DNA of 55,496 nt from positions 1 through 55,496 of the forward strand of contig DBTS01000095.1 in the NCBI GenBank assembly GCA_002307175.1, given 5' to 3'. Origin of the DNA: Rhodocyclaceae bacterium UBA1310 (lineage in GTDB: Bacteria > Pseudomonadota > Gammaproteobacteria > Burkholderiales > Rhodocyclaceae). Under the pieces are notes generated by a model, which saw nothing but the letters and a program-made list of their open reading frames with translations, was not told where the DNA came from and made no database searches. Below, in pieces: positions 1 through 8,188 of the stretch (its first letter is position 1; each line of letters opens with the position of its first letter). The position numbers and the translations under genes are program-made.

Positions 1-39
1 TGAGGTTCCCTCTGTTTTTCGTCTTCCAGCAGGGAGTGT

Positions 40-213
40 TTATGCTACCTGTTTTTGCGTGTTCTGAGCGTTCATCCATTCGTCCAGATACTGCGCGGGG
101 GACTTGTATTTGAGCGTTGAATGCTGGCGCTTGCGGTTGTAGAAGACTTCGATGTACTCGAAGCTCTCTGCCTCCATCTGACGGTGGCTGGTAAAGTGAG
201 CTTCCCCCGAAAT
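40..213 (-). pseudogene. IS3-family transposase OrfB, C-terminal fragment
   Basis: The reading frame contains the hallmark C-terminus of IS3-family DDE transposases, with FEYIEVFYNRKRQHS followed by KSPAQYLDEW. Only about the last 55 residues are recognisable. The residues upstream of the HFTSHRQ segment do not look like transposase, so the homology stops near position 213, and no catalytic DDE region is present in the window. It is a remnant of an insertion element cut by deletion or recombination. A TTTCGTCTTCCAG string occurs near both 17 and 216 and could mark an old junction. I am confident of the family; the exact boundary is approximate. Confidence 0.75.
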
Positions 214-387
214 TTCGTCTTCCAGAGGTAACGTAGAATTGCACCGAACGAGCATTCCTGATGATTGCATCGTGATGCTGGTTTGTGAGACGCGGAAGGT
301 GCAAACCGCCCGTCTCTCATGGTTCGTTTTATCACCCCAGGTCAGTGATTTTTCGTTGTGCCAGAGGGCAATTCATGCTTCCGGCTT

Positions 388-1440
388 TCAATCCTGAATG
401 GCTTCGAGGTGGTAGAAGTTGACCTGGATGCGCTCGGCTGGAACAAAGTTGGTGAAGTGGTATTCCAGGGAGCCGTCGGTTTTTCGCGTGGGGGTGCCGG
501 GGAAGCACACTGAGACGATGCCGCCGGGGTGCGCAGCGCGGATGTTGAGGGTGAAGTCGCTGATCGGGCCTTTCCAGTTGCGGGCGGTGCCGAGGATGTA
601 TTCCACATCGTTGAGGTAGACCATGACGCCCTGGGCGCCGCTGGCGAACAGGGCCTTTGTGCGGGCCAGGATATTGGTGCGTGCGCCTTCGGCGAGCCCT
701 TCGTTGACGCAGGCATGATCGGTGTGCTCCTCGCCGTCCTGCGAGGACAGGGGGAGTGCGGCGAAGCCATTGGCTTCGTCGTCAGGGTAGAGCGCAGCGT
801 AGATGGTGCCGGAGAAGGGCTTGTAGCGGTGGGTGACGTCGAGGCGCTGATGGCCGGGGAAGGTCTGCTGCCAGTAGGCGGTTTCTTCGACACGCCAGAC
901 TGGGGTGTCTTTCCGGAGGGCGCCGAGGTATTGCAGGCTTGATATCTGGGCCGGTGTGAAATCGAAACTGATGTCGTCGGGATTGGCAGGGTTTTTCTTC
1001 TGCCCAAAGGTGGTGAAGATCTGGCGCTCGCTGAGCCCGGCGCGGCGCAGGTCGGTGGTGATGTCTCGCACGCCGAGCAGGGCGCGGCGCTGCATGTTGG
1101 TGTCTACCGGCATCCCATCGACGAAGACCACGAAGGTATCGAGCGGGCGGTTGTTGAGATCCATTTCGCTGAAGCCGGGGTTCCAGCCAAAGGCTGGCAT
1201 GGGGAAGGCGACAGTGGCGTCAATCGGCGCCGGGGCGTCGTTTTCGAAGAGGTAGCGGACTTCGATGCGCTCGGGTGTGATGGCAAGGCGTTCGCTGGCC
1301 ATGCGGATGTCCTGCGATTTGACAAAGCTGAGTCCGCCGGCGCCGACGCGTGCGATGGAGTCATTGGCATCTGCCTGTAGTGGAAACAGGGCGGTGCAAA
1401 GCGTGGTGGCGAGAAGCGCGCTGAGGCTTGAGGACTGCAT
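388..1440 (-). CDS. DUF4424 family exported protein
   Basis: A 350-aa protein with a Sec signal peptide (cleavage likely after the LQADA region). The N-terminal mature part, with GGLSFVKSQDIRMASE followed by a VRYLFENDA segment and a VAFPMPAF strand, matches the DUF4424 family of secreted Gram-negative proteins of unknown function. I start it at the ATG whose complement ends at 1440, because the signal peptide begins there; the open frame runs further upstream to 1560 but that extension lacks signal-peptide character. The gene is alone and convergent with nothing. Its function is unknown, and a periplasmic or cell-surface role is inferred from the leader only. Confidence 0.8.
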   Translation of the reverse strand: MQSSSLSALLATTLCTALFPLQADANDSIARVGAGGLSFVKSQDIRMASERLAITPERIEVRYLFENDAPAPIDATVAFPMPAFGWNPGFSEMDLNNRPLDTFVVFVDGMPVDTNMQRRALLGVRDITTDLRRAGLSERQIFTTFGQKKNPANPDDISFDFTPAQISSLQYLGALRKDTPVWRVEETAYWQQTFPGHQRLDVTHRYKPFSGTIYAALYPDDEANGFAALPLSSQDGEEHTDHACVNEGLAEGARTNILARTKALFASGAQGVMVYLNDVEYILGTARNWKGPISDFTLNIRAAHPGGIVSVCFPGTPTRKTDGSLEYHFTNFVPAERIQVNFYHLEAIQD

Positions 1441-1624
1441 GGCGGAGTGAATTGAAAAGGCGCGAAGAGTTAATGGTACTCCGTCGTCACGAGTCGCAAA
1501 ACCGGCCAGACGGTCAGCAGGGTGCGTCTTGGCAGTGAAAGCGGATACGCACTTCATCACGGAAGCTTCACGGCCGGACGGTATACTGTGCGCCTTGCAA
1601 TGGATGCGATAGAGAGGCTTGGCG

Positions 1625-2398
1625 ATGAAACGGGTATGGCAGGGGGTGTTGGGGGCTTTGCTGGTTGTGGCCAGTATTCAGGCGCGGGCAGATTCGGATG
1701 CGTTGTGGCGCATCATCGACACCCGGTGCGTGCCGCATCAGGAGCAGCAGGGTACCCCGGCGCCCTGCGCACAGGTGGATCTCTCGCAGGGGCGCGAGCG
1801 TGGCTATGTGGTGCTCAAGGATATTAACGGGCCACTGCAGTATCTGGTGATGCCCACTGCCAGGATTACCGGTATCGAAAGCCCGGCGTTCATTGCCCCG
1901 AATGCGCCGGATTACTGGGGGGAGGCCTGGGAGGCGCGGCGTTTCATGGCGGAGAAACTGGGCCGGGAAATTCCTCGCGAACGGGTGTCGCTGGCAGTGA
2001 ATTCAAAGTATGGCCGCTCGCAGAATCAGGCGCATATCCATGTTTCGTGCGTCGATCCGGTAGTGCATCAGCAGGTGGAGGTGCTCAAGGATCTGGTGCC
2101 CGTCGGCCAGTGGAAGACGCTGCCGGTGAAGCTTTCCGGCAACCGCTATCTGGCGAGGCGCGTGAATGCGGCAACGGGCGATCGTGTGGGTGTGAATCCC
2201 TTCCGCCTGATCGCCGAGGGCATTCCCGGTGCGCGTAGCGAGATGGAGCGTTACTCGCTGGGGATGCTTGTCACACGCTTCGGTGATGGCAGAGACGGAT
2301 TCATCCTGCTGGCAACGCGGGCGGATCTCCTCAGTGCCAATCGGGGGCACGCGGAGGAACTGCAGGATCACGATTGCAGGATTCTGGAAAACAGGTGA
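1625..2398 (+). CDS. cdh: CDP-diacylglycerol pyrophosphatase
   Basis: A 257-aa protein that fits CDP-diacylglycerol diphosphatase (EC 3.6.1.26), which hydrolyses CDP-diacylglycerol to CMP and phosphatidate at the membrane. The family signature is clear: NSKYGRSQNQAHIHVSC, a HIT-like motif with alternating catalytic histidines, and a YLVMPTARITGIESP block upstream. A hydrophobic N-terminus (residues 5-22) serves as signal anchor. Length agrees with the E. coli enzyme (about 250 aa). The ATG at 1625 follows an AGAGAGG ribosome-binding site with 7-nt spacing; a TTG two codons earlier is less likely. It is a monocistronic unit. Confidence 0.9.
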   Translation: MKRVWQGVLGALLVVASIQARADSDALWRIIDTRCVPHQEQQGTPAPCAQVDLSQGRERGYVVLKDINGPLQYLVMPTARITGIESPAFIAPNAPDYWGEAWEARRFMAEKLGREIPRERVSLAVNSKYGRSQNQAHIHVSCVDPVVHQQVEVLKDLVPVGQWKTLPVKLSGNRYLARRVNAATGDRVGVNPFRLIAEGIPGARSEMERYSLGMLVTRFGDGRDGFILLATRADLLSANRGHAEELQDHDCRILENR

Positions 2399-2525
2399 TT
2401 GGCAACTGGAGATGTCTTTGAGGAGCGAGCATCGGGGGGCGTGAATCGGCGCCAGTTGTTTTGCGTGGATAGCGTTTCGTCTATCAAGCCATGAGACTGC
2501 CGAATTGGCTTGTGCGATGAGAAGC

Positions 2526-2644
2526 GCACGCGGAAGGTGCAATTCGCTGCGCTCATTGACACCCTTGGAAAACGCGGTGCGAAGGCATGCAAATGGCGTA
2601 GCCTGGGAAAGCCGCAGGCGTCTCCCAACGCTTTGTTGCGTAGC
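2526..2644. repeat. family B right-arm copy plus TTGGGA/TCCCAA module
   Basis: The segment contains CGGAAGGTGCAATTCGCTG and a GCGCTCATTGACACCC tail, the same arm found at 28.7, 29.4, 33.9 and 35.1 kb in the opposite orientation. It is followed at 2597-2644 by a module with GGGAAAGCC...GGCGTCTCCCAAC, also present at 13.65 kb and inverted at 40.6 and 48.4 kb. Confidence 0.7.
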
Positions 2645-2782
2645 GCCGCGTACTCCCTCATCCAAAGTCCGCTATCACCCTAACAATCACACGCCACAGC
2701 ACGCCCACCATTCACAACGCCGGGTGGCGTCCCACCCTTGCCAATGCCAATTCCCCGCGTGGTGGTTTGGGTGGAAAATGTT

Positions 2783-2868
2783 TGCGCCTCCAGGCGGAGG
2801 CTTGATCGGCGCAATTCCGCTGCGCTCCATTGTTCCCGCTGCGAGGCGCCCTACGCAAACCGGTGCGG
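2783..2868. repeat. family B repeat
   Basis: It begins with a GCGCCTCC/AGGCGGAGG hairpin, continues through TTGATCGGCGCAATTCCGC and GCGCTCCATTGTTCC, and ends in GCGCCCTACGCAAACCG. This is the standard family B arrangement. Confidence 0.75.
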
Positions 2869-3032
2869 GCGTGGAATGCCAATGAAGTAGGGTGGGTTTG
2901 CGCAGCAACCCACCATTCAGGAAGGCAGGCGGGTGCTGTATTGGGTGCCCGGAGAATGGTGGGTCGTCGCTTTGCTCCAGACCTACCCTACACCAATGGC
3001 CATCGCCTGCCCGGCGATTCAGGAGGGAAATA
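2845..3032. repeat. family C composite repeat, copy 1
   Basis: It contains the 24-bp perfect inverted repeat GGTGGGTT-TGCGCAGC-AACCCACC at 2891-2914. About 35 bp further on, a second arm ends in GACCTACCCTAC. A nearly colinear copy lies at 8817-9004 in direct orientation, and a third, shorter one at 19352. Confidence 0.75.
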
Positions 3033-3122
3033 TTTGTGCCCAATAAGTCGGCCTGATCCCGCCTTCGCAGCAAGATCATGAGCCACTTCTAAAAACCCGA
3101 TTCCCACCGATCGGTGCGTGGC

Positions 3123-3449
3123 TCAGGCTGCCTTGTTCCAACCCTGTTCGTTTATCGCTGCCTGGCACTTGGGGCAGCCTTCCCAGGGCAGGCAGTCGCA
3201 ATCCAGTTCGAAGAAGCGCGTGCCGCGCTGGGCGAGGCCCGAGCTGGATCCGGATACCGCAGCGGGTTTGCGGGCGGCTGCAGGGCGCGCCGGGGCGGCG
3301 GTTTCGCCTGGGGCGGGGAGCCAGCGTTCGAAAGCGCTGAGGTCGGCACTCTGGGTGTACCACAGTCGCTTGGCCGGGTCCCAACGGGCGCCGAGGGCCT
3401 TGGCTTCGTCCTTTTCGGCGAAGGGTACCTTCAAATCTGTGCGTGCCAT
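3123..3449 (-). CDS. DUF5710 domain protein
   Basis: A 108-aa protein. Residues 1-45 (MARTDLKVPFAEKDEAKALG, then RWDPAKRLWY) form a DUF5710 domain, a small module often attached to plasmid primases and nucleic-acid enzymes. A proline/alanine-rich linker follows, and then a short C-terminal part with four cysteines in CDCLPWEGCPKC that could bind zinc. I start at 3449, where AGGA sits 8 nt upstream; the longer frame to 3572 has no domain character. Function is unknown. Confidence 0.75.
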   Translation of the reverse strand: MARTDLKVPFAEKDEAKALGARWDPAKRLWYTQSADLSAFERWLPAPGETAAPARPAAARKPAAVSGSSSGLAQRGTRFFELDCDCLPWEGCPKCQAAINEQGWNKAA

Positions 3450-3785
3450 GGTTCGAATCCTGCGGGAAAAACGCTGAGCGGGCGGCAAGTATACGCGAGA
3501 AATGCGCAGGTGGGCAGCCGCCGCCTCAAGGGCGGGTTCTGCGCAGCCTACGCGAGTGTGGCGGATATGCAATAAGGTCTGCCCGGGGTGCAGAGTTGGC
3601 AGTATGATGGAGCCATCGGATTATGCGGAATATATTGTGTGGATCTTGGCGGGCTCGCCTGGCTGACTGCACGGGATATTATGCGTACAGATGCCGTGCG
3701 ATGGATCAGGGTTGGCCTGAACATGCAGGGCATGGCGCGGTGCCTGGATTTTGCCGGGTAAGCGGCTTTGGGTGTTCTCGAAGAA

Positions 3786-4484
3786 ATGAATCTATCCGTG
3801 AATGAAAACAGCGGGGCAAGCCCGCAGGAACTTCCCCAGTTGCCGATCCGGGGCGTCTGCAGCCGTTGGGATCTGGTGCTGGCGAGCTATGCGTACATGG
3901 GCGTACGCCCGGTGTTCGGGCTGCTTGGTGTGATGCTTCTGGCTGTGTTCGGGTGGGTTGGGTGGATCACGCTGCAGGATGGTGATGCCCCTGCAGGTCT
4001 GTTATTCATGGCTGTCCCTGTCTTTGCGCTGCTCTGGGTGCTGCTCATCCAGCCGAGTCGAGGCCTGTCGGCCCATGTAGGCAATCGTGTCATAGAGGGT
4101 GAGAGTACGGTACATCTTCTCGCCAATGTGCTGGCGATCGAGACGCTGGCGGCGCGCCGGTCTTTCGCCTGGGAGAATTTCATCAAATGGCGCGAAGGCA
4201 GCTTCTGCTTCGTGCTGCTGTTACCGCGCGGGCGCTTCGAGTTCATTCCCAAGCGTTTCTTCGGCTCGCGGCAGGATGAGAAGGCGTTTGCTGAATTATT
4301 GCGCGCGCGCATCAAAATCCGTCATTCAGGTGAGGGCAGCAGGGGAGCTGGCGAAGGAGCCGATAATGATTCAAGCCTTCCTGATCTGAATGATGTAGAT
4401 CTGCGCCTTTTCCTCGGTTCTGCGCTTATTGTGCCGTTGCTGCTGTTGTTGCTACTGCTGGTGGCTGGCGCGAGAGCACTGTGA
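3786..4484 (+). CDS. YcxB-like membrane protein, copy 1
   Basis: A 232-aa protein with two closely spaced transmembrane helices near residues 40-95. A cytosolic domain follows with the YcxB pattern (FAWENFIKWREGSFCFVLLL, then FEFIPKRFF and a DEKAFAELL helix), and a C-terminal hydrophobic helix rich in leucine ends the protein. The YcxB-like C-terminal domain is widespread and has no assigned function. A TTG at 3768 gives a longer alternative start. The next gene is a paralogue, so the pair arose by tandem duplication and probably forms an operon. Confidence 0.7.
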   Translation: MNLSVNENSGASPQELPQLPIRGVCSRWDLVLASYAYMGVRPVFGLLGVMLLAVFGWVGWITLQDGDAPAGLLFMAVPVFALLWVLLIQPSRGLSAHVGNRVIEGESTVHLLANVLAIETLAARRSFAWENFIKWREGSFCFVLLLPRGRFEFIPKRFFGSRQDEKAFAELLRARIKIRHSGEGSRGAGEGADNDSSLPDLNDVDLRLFLGSALIVPLLLLLLLLVAGARAL

Positions 4485-4569
4485 TGCTGTTTTGGTGGCA
4501 AGGCCGCATCGCAGTGAAATACCCGTTTTCAATGTTTCAGCCCAGGGCTTTCATTGGGATTTTTATGCA

Positions 4570-5205
4570 ATGAGTACAGGGAAACTTGAAATGATGAAAC
4601 CGCCTTCGCCTCTGTCGGAAACCGGGCGGGCCGCTTTTGAGATGGTGTTGTGCGGCGCGTACGATCGCCAGAGCCTGTTTGCGGCCAGCGGTCTGTATTT
4701 CGGGATGTCGATAGCTGGCTGGTTTGGTGAAGCCGCGGCGCTGATGGTGCTTGCCCTTGTCGTGCTGATGGCTTTGTCGGCGCACGACTATCTGACTCTG
4801 TTGTTCTGCTTCGCGTTCAGTGTGCCATTCCTCTGGGCGCAATTCTGGTGGGTGCCCCGCAAATGGAATTCCTCTTTCCAGCGAGATCCTGCATGGCGCG
4901 GCGTACGCGAAGTGAGGGTGACCTACCAGAGCCTCTTCTTTTCGACGCAGACACGGCAATGCGAATGGAACTGGCGCCATTTCATCCACTGGAAGGAGAA
5001 CGAATCCAGTTTCATGATGGTCTTGCCTGACTGCACTTTCGAGTTCGTCCCCAAGTATCTGTTCCGCTCGCGTGCCGAGCTTGATGCCTTTCGCGATGTA
5101 CTGATCAGCAGAATCGAAATACGTGGCTACGATGTTTACCCCGAAAGTGTACTAAACAAATTCCGGCGAAAAGTTTTTGGCCCGAATTGGCGTGAGGGAG
5201 ACTGA
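4570..5205 (+). CDS. YcxB-like membrane protein, copy 2
   Basis: A 211-aa paralogue of the preceding gene. It has two membrane helices (about residues 35-90) and then a cytosolic domain with CEWNWRHFIHWKE, CTFEFVPKYLF and RAELDAFRD, matching copy 1 segment by segment. It lacks the extra C-terminal hydrophobic helix of copy 1. The start could be 4570 or the ATG pair at 4591/4594, which lies downstream of an AGGG. The gap to copy 1 is 85 bp, consistent with co-transcription. Function is unknown. Confidence 0.65.
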   Translation: MSTGKLEMMKPPSPLSETGRAAFEMVLCGAYDRQSLFAASGLYFGMSIAGWFGEAAALMVLALVVLMALSAHDYLTLLFCFAFSVPFLWAQFWWVPRKWNSSFQRDPAWRGVREVRVTYQSLFFSTQTRQCEWNWRHFIHWKENESSFMMVLPDCTFEFVPKYLFRSRAELDAFRDVLISRIEIRGYDVYPESVLNKFRRKVFGPNWREGD

Positions 5206-5604
5206 GGGGTGTGAGGATACATATGATTAACCGGTGTGGTGCACATCAGAGATTTGCCTGATCAATCTACGTCTGCCAAAAGGTGTATCGCGATATTTGT
5301 TGCAGATTAAAAATCGCTTTTTACCTTTGAGGTTTCCTGCTCTGCAAAAAACTTCAATCTTTGTCAGGCTGAGAGATGTGTGAGATGAAGGCTGTTCTTG
5401 TGGCTTTCACACAACACTCAGTTAATGCCTAAGTCATTGCTTTGTATTGTTTCCTGTTTTTTTGCGACGTAATATGCCGTTAAAATTCATTGAGCAAAAA
5501 TGTTCGTTAAAGTTTATGCAATATTTTGCCGATAATACGTTCTCTGCATTCTGTCTTGATGTTGAATGCATGGAACATGTCAAAAATACAATCGGGAGGA
5601 TTCT
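5206..5604. other. AT-rich intergenic region with promoter
   Basis: About 400 bp without a gene and clearly richer in A/T than its surroundings. The only recognisable signal is the sigma-28-like promoter at 5508-5535. Confidence 0.6.
5508..5535 (+). promoter_or_regulatory. sigma-28 (FliA)-like promoter
   Basis: The sequence reads TAAAGTTT, a 12-nt spacer, then GCCGATAA. Both boxes match the FliA consensus of enterobacteria exactly; the usual spacer is 11 nt, so this one is longer by one. It points at the gene starting 70 bp downstream. Confidence 0.6.
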
Positions 5605-6138
5605 GTGAAGAAGTCTGTTTTTTTCGTGCTTGTCACTCTGTTTAGTAGCTGTGCCTTGGCCAATGATATTGATGCGCACTGCAAGCGCGTGGCTGCCAGA
5701 ATGAATGGCAATCCGAATATCGAGGCGAGCTGTCACCGCCTGGAGGAAAAAGCGCGTGACGAGATGGCGGACCAGACGGTGGCGCCGGATATTGATGCTC
5801 ATTGCAAGCGTGTAGGCAAGATGGGGGATGACAGCTATCAGATTGAGTCGGCCTGCCGGCGCATGGAGCAGGTGGCCAAGGAGGAGATAGCGGATCATCA
5901 GGTGACACCGCGTATCGAGAAATATTGTCAGAAGCTCTTCAAACTTTCGAATGGCAGCTATCAGATGGAGGCTTCGTGCCGCCGGCTGGAGGAAAACGCA
6001 CGTGATGATCTGGCCGCGCTGACGATTCCTCCTGCTGTGGACAAGCATTGCCAGCGCCTGACCTCTTCTGCCGGTGGGTATCAGGTGATGGATGCCTGTG
6101 TGAGGCGCGAGATGGCGCAAAAGGCTTCGCTGAAGTAA
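5605..6138 (+). CDS. exported protein of four cysteine-paired repeats
   Basis: A 177-aa protein that starts at GTG 5605, behind a GGGAGGA ribosome-binding site with 4-nt spacing. A Sec signal peptide (cleavage near ALA-ND) is followed by four repeats of about 40 residues. Each has the form (I/V)-x-x-(H/Y)-C-x-(R/K)-(V/L), a gap of about 13-15, then a second cysteine followed by R-(R/L), and a charged helical tail. The last copy is shorter. The two cysteines per repeat suggest one disulfide per helical hairpin in the periplasm. I do not recognise a named family. The upstream FliA-like promoter suggests co-expression with motility genes. Confidence 0.8.
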   Translation: MKKSVFFVLVTLFSSCALANDIDAHCKRVAARMNGNPNIEASCHRLEEKARDEMADQTVAPDIDAHCKRVGKMGDDSYQIESACRRMEQVAKEEIADHQVTPRIEKYCQKLFKLSNGSYQMEASCRRLEENARDDLAALTIPPAVDKHCQRLTSSAGGYQVMDACVRREMAQKASLK

Positions 6139-6356
6139 TCCCCTGTCACTGTTCTGCATTGCAGGCGTGTTGGTTTCGCGGCGGTTTGCGTGGGGGTGTT
6201 GGGGGCCGCATCCCACACCGCCGTCTGCGGGCCAGGCGCCTCTTTCAGTTGTGGGTTTGAGTGGCATATATCGGCCCTGGCGGCAGCCCGTCTGGCCGCT
6301 GGGGGCTGGTGGGCCAAAGCCGGTTAGAATCCCGCCATTCTCAATCGGGAGTCTCC

Positions 6357-7076
6357 ATGCATACTGGCGCGATGCTCAAGGGCGGGTTTCGGGTGGTACT
6401 GCTGCTGGGCGTGCTGCAGGCGCTTGCGGGCTGCATGGCGAATGCGCTTTATGAGCGCGTGGTGGAGCATCCCTACAGGGAAGCCTACGAATTCAATGGC
6501 GACTGGCTGCGCGTACTGCGCTTTGATGATGGCCCGATATTGCCGCTGGAGTTGTCGTATCGCGTGCGTACGTCGGAAGGTGACAAAGCCATCGAGCGTT
6601 TTGCGCTGCTGCCGATGCAGATGGATTTTGGCAGTGGCAAATTGACTGTCGGCAAGGCCGTACGCGTCGCAGAGGCGCCTGAGTCTGACCAGCCGGAGGC
6701 TTGCCCTCGGCTGGTTATGGCGCCAGTGCGGGGTAGCCGGCAGGCGGATCAGCTGGAACTGGTGCAGTTCCGCGATATTGCGCAATATCTTGCGCCGTGC
6801 AAATCGGGCTATGTAGTGTACGCCCCGTATTCTCCTACGGCTGAGAAATACCGCCTGGCGGTCTTCCGGGTGGTGGATTCCGGCATTGTGCAGCGGCGCC
6901 TGGTGGATGTGCCGGCACAGGCAGTGGTGGTGGATGGCGGCAATCTGGCGATCAACGCCGGCTGCGTGATCTTGATCCCGGTGGCACTGGCGGCGGATAT
7001 CGTGCTCTTCAACCCCTTTGAACTGATGCTTTCGGCGGCGCGCGAGGATTGGCGCTCGTCGCCGAATTCGCACTAA
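6357..7076 (+). CDS. lipoprotein, copy 1 of tandem pair
   Basis: A 239-aa protein with a lipoprotein signal peptide ending in the lipobox LAGC (Cys at about residue 23). The mature part has ALYERVVEHPYREAYEFN, then a PCKSGYVVYAPY segment and a C-terminal hydrophobic stretch with PVALAADIVLF. The next gene shares all of these blocks. The ATG at 6357 follows CGGGAG. The PVALAADIVLFP-type C-terminal stretch recalls small YceK-like lipoproteins, but I do not claim that family. The protein is probably attached to the outer membrane; its function is unknown. Confidence 0.75.
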   Translation: MHTGAMLKGGFRVVLLLGVLQALAGCMANALYERVVEHPYREAYEFNGDWLRVLRFDDGPILPLELSYRVRTSEGDKAIERFALLPMQMDFGSGKLTVGKAVRVAEAPESDQPEACPRLVMAPVRGSRQADQLELVQFRDIAQYLAPCKSGYVVYAPYSPTAEKYRLAVFRVVDSGIVQRRLVDVPAQAVVVDGGNLAINAGCVILIPVALAADIVLFNPFELMLSAAREDWRSSPNSH

Positions 7077-7085
7077 ACAGGATTT

Positions 7086-7103
7086 CCGGGCTGTTGCGCC
7101 CGG
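7086..7103 (+). terminator. weak hairpin after lipoprotein 1
   Basis: CCGGGC and GCCCGG form a 6-bp stem with a 6-nt loop, followed by GTTTAT. The T-tract is poor, so this is only a possible terminator. Confidence 0.35.
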
Positions 7104-7371
7104 GTTTATCATGCCGCCTGATAGCCTGCAGTGATCGGCTGTTACCGTGTGTCGGGGTATTTCTGGCGCTGATCCGGTCTTGAGCCCGTCTTGCGTCAAA
7201 TTAACAAATTTAGAACCTGAGCCAAAGGGACTTGCCTATCATTCGGCGATTCATGGCCGATGTCATGATGACGGGCCAGGCTCTTGTGCAGAATGGCTCC
7301 GGGGCAGCTGGCAGCGTGAAAGCGTTGCCGGGCAGACAACTTGGCGGAACGGCGTTCCGGGACTGTAGATC

Positions 7372-8088
7372 ATGCGTATGAATTCCGTGACAAGAGGCTT
7401 GGGGTGGGGTGTGTTGGGCTTTTGCGTGCTGCAGGGCCTCTCGGGATGTATGGCGTCCAAACTGTACAACTCGATCCAGGAGCACCCCTACAACGAGTCT
7501 TACGATTACAACACCCGCACGATCCGCCTGCCGAAATTCGATGATGCCAGCACGCAGCCGATCGAGATTTCCTATCACAATACCCAGATTGATCACAATG
7601 GTGCGCACGTGGAGCATTTTGCGCGTGCCGATGCGGTGGTTGATTTCTCTGTGAGCAAACAGACTCTTGTGCTGCCGAAGATTCAGGCAGTGGAAGATAT
7701 CCCCGATCAGGATCTGGGGAGCGAGGGCTGCCCGCGCCAGACCTTGCGACAGGTGGTTACGATGGAACTGCCCGCGCTTGACATGGTTAGCTATCAGGAG
7801 CTGCAGAAGAATCTCGCCCCCTGCAAGTCCGGCTATGTGGCCTATACCACTTACACCGCCCCAGGGTCGAAATACCGCTTTGCCCTCTTCAAGGTCGATG
7901 AAGCCGGTGGTGTGCAGCGCAGCTACGTGAGTGTGCCCACGTCGATGACGATCACCCGCTCTGGCAACCTCTGGCACAATGTTGGCGCCGGGGCACTGTA
8001 TCCCGTCGCGCTGGCTGCCGATATCTGCCTGTACTTCCCGCTTGAGTGGATGTACGCGCTCGAACACGATGATCCCAACGCCTATTGA
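7372..8088 (+). CDS. lipoprotein, copy 2 of tandem pair
   Basis: A 238-aa paralogue of the preceding lipoprotein. The lipobox is LSGC, followed by the same opening (KLYNSIQEHPYNESYDYN), the shared block LAPCKSGYVAYTTYTAP and the C-terminal PVALAADICLYFPLEWM. Divergence between the two copies is considerable, so the duplication is not recent. The ATG at 7372 or the one two codons later could be used; no strong ribosome-binding site is visible. The 295-bp gap to copy 1 suggests separate promoters. Function is unknown. Confidence 0.75.
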   Translation: MRMNSVTRGLGWGVLGFCVLQGLSGCMASKLYNSIQEHPYNESYDYNTRTIRLPKFDDASTQPIEISYHNTQIDHNGAHVEHFARADAVVDFSVSKQTLVLPKIQAVEDIPDQDLGSEGCPRQTLRQVVTMELPALDMVSYQELQKNLAPCKSGYVAYTTYTAPGSKYRFALFKVDEAGGVQRSYVSVPTSMTITRSGNLWHNVGAGALYPVALAADICLYFPLEWMYALEHDDPNAY

Positions 8089-8188
8089 GCGTAAGCTTCC
8101 CCCGCCGCGATGCGATGGGGTGCCCCGGCCTGGGTGGATGCGCGGCCCCTGATTCGGGAGTATCTTCTGTATTTTGCAGGAGATCACG

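Larger units (their letters stand above)
2399..3122. other. repeat-rich intergenic region
   Basis: No convincing gene lies here. The stretch contains family-B-type repeats (2526-2580 and 2783-2868), a TTGGGA...TCCCAA module (2597-2644) and a family C block (2845-3032). Open frames on both strands run through these repeats and have no protein character. Confidence 0.7.

Noticed and set aside
1..40. Terminal inverted repeat of the IS3 remnant at the window start
   Set aside because: The first bases look like an IS end (TGAGG), but the opposite end is missing and the window edge cuts the context, so the boundary cannot be shown.
3076..3384. Other frames over the DUF5710 gene
   Set aside because: Arg/Pro-rich translation typical of a shadow frame; the DUF5710 frame has a recognised domain.
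3440..3475. tRNA-like T-loop GGTTCGAATCC
   Set aside because: It sits at the start of the DUF5710 gene. No acceptor stem, D-arm or anticodon arm can be built around it.
4363..4372. Second GCCGATAA (FliA -10 type) near 4366
   Set aside because: It lies inside the first YcxB-like gene and has no TAAA box at the right distance.
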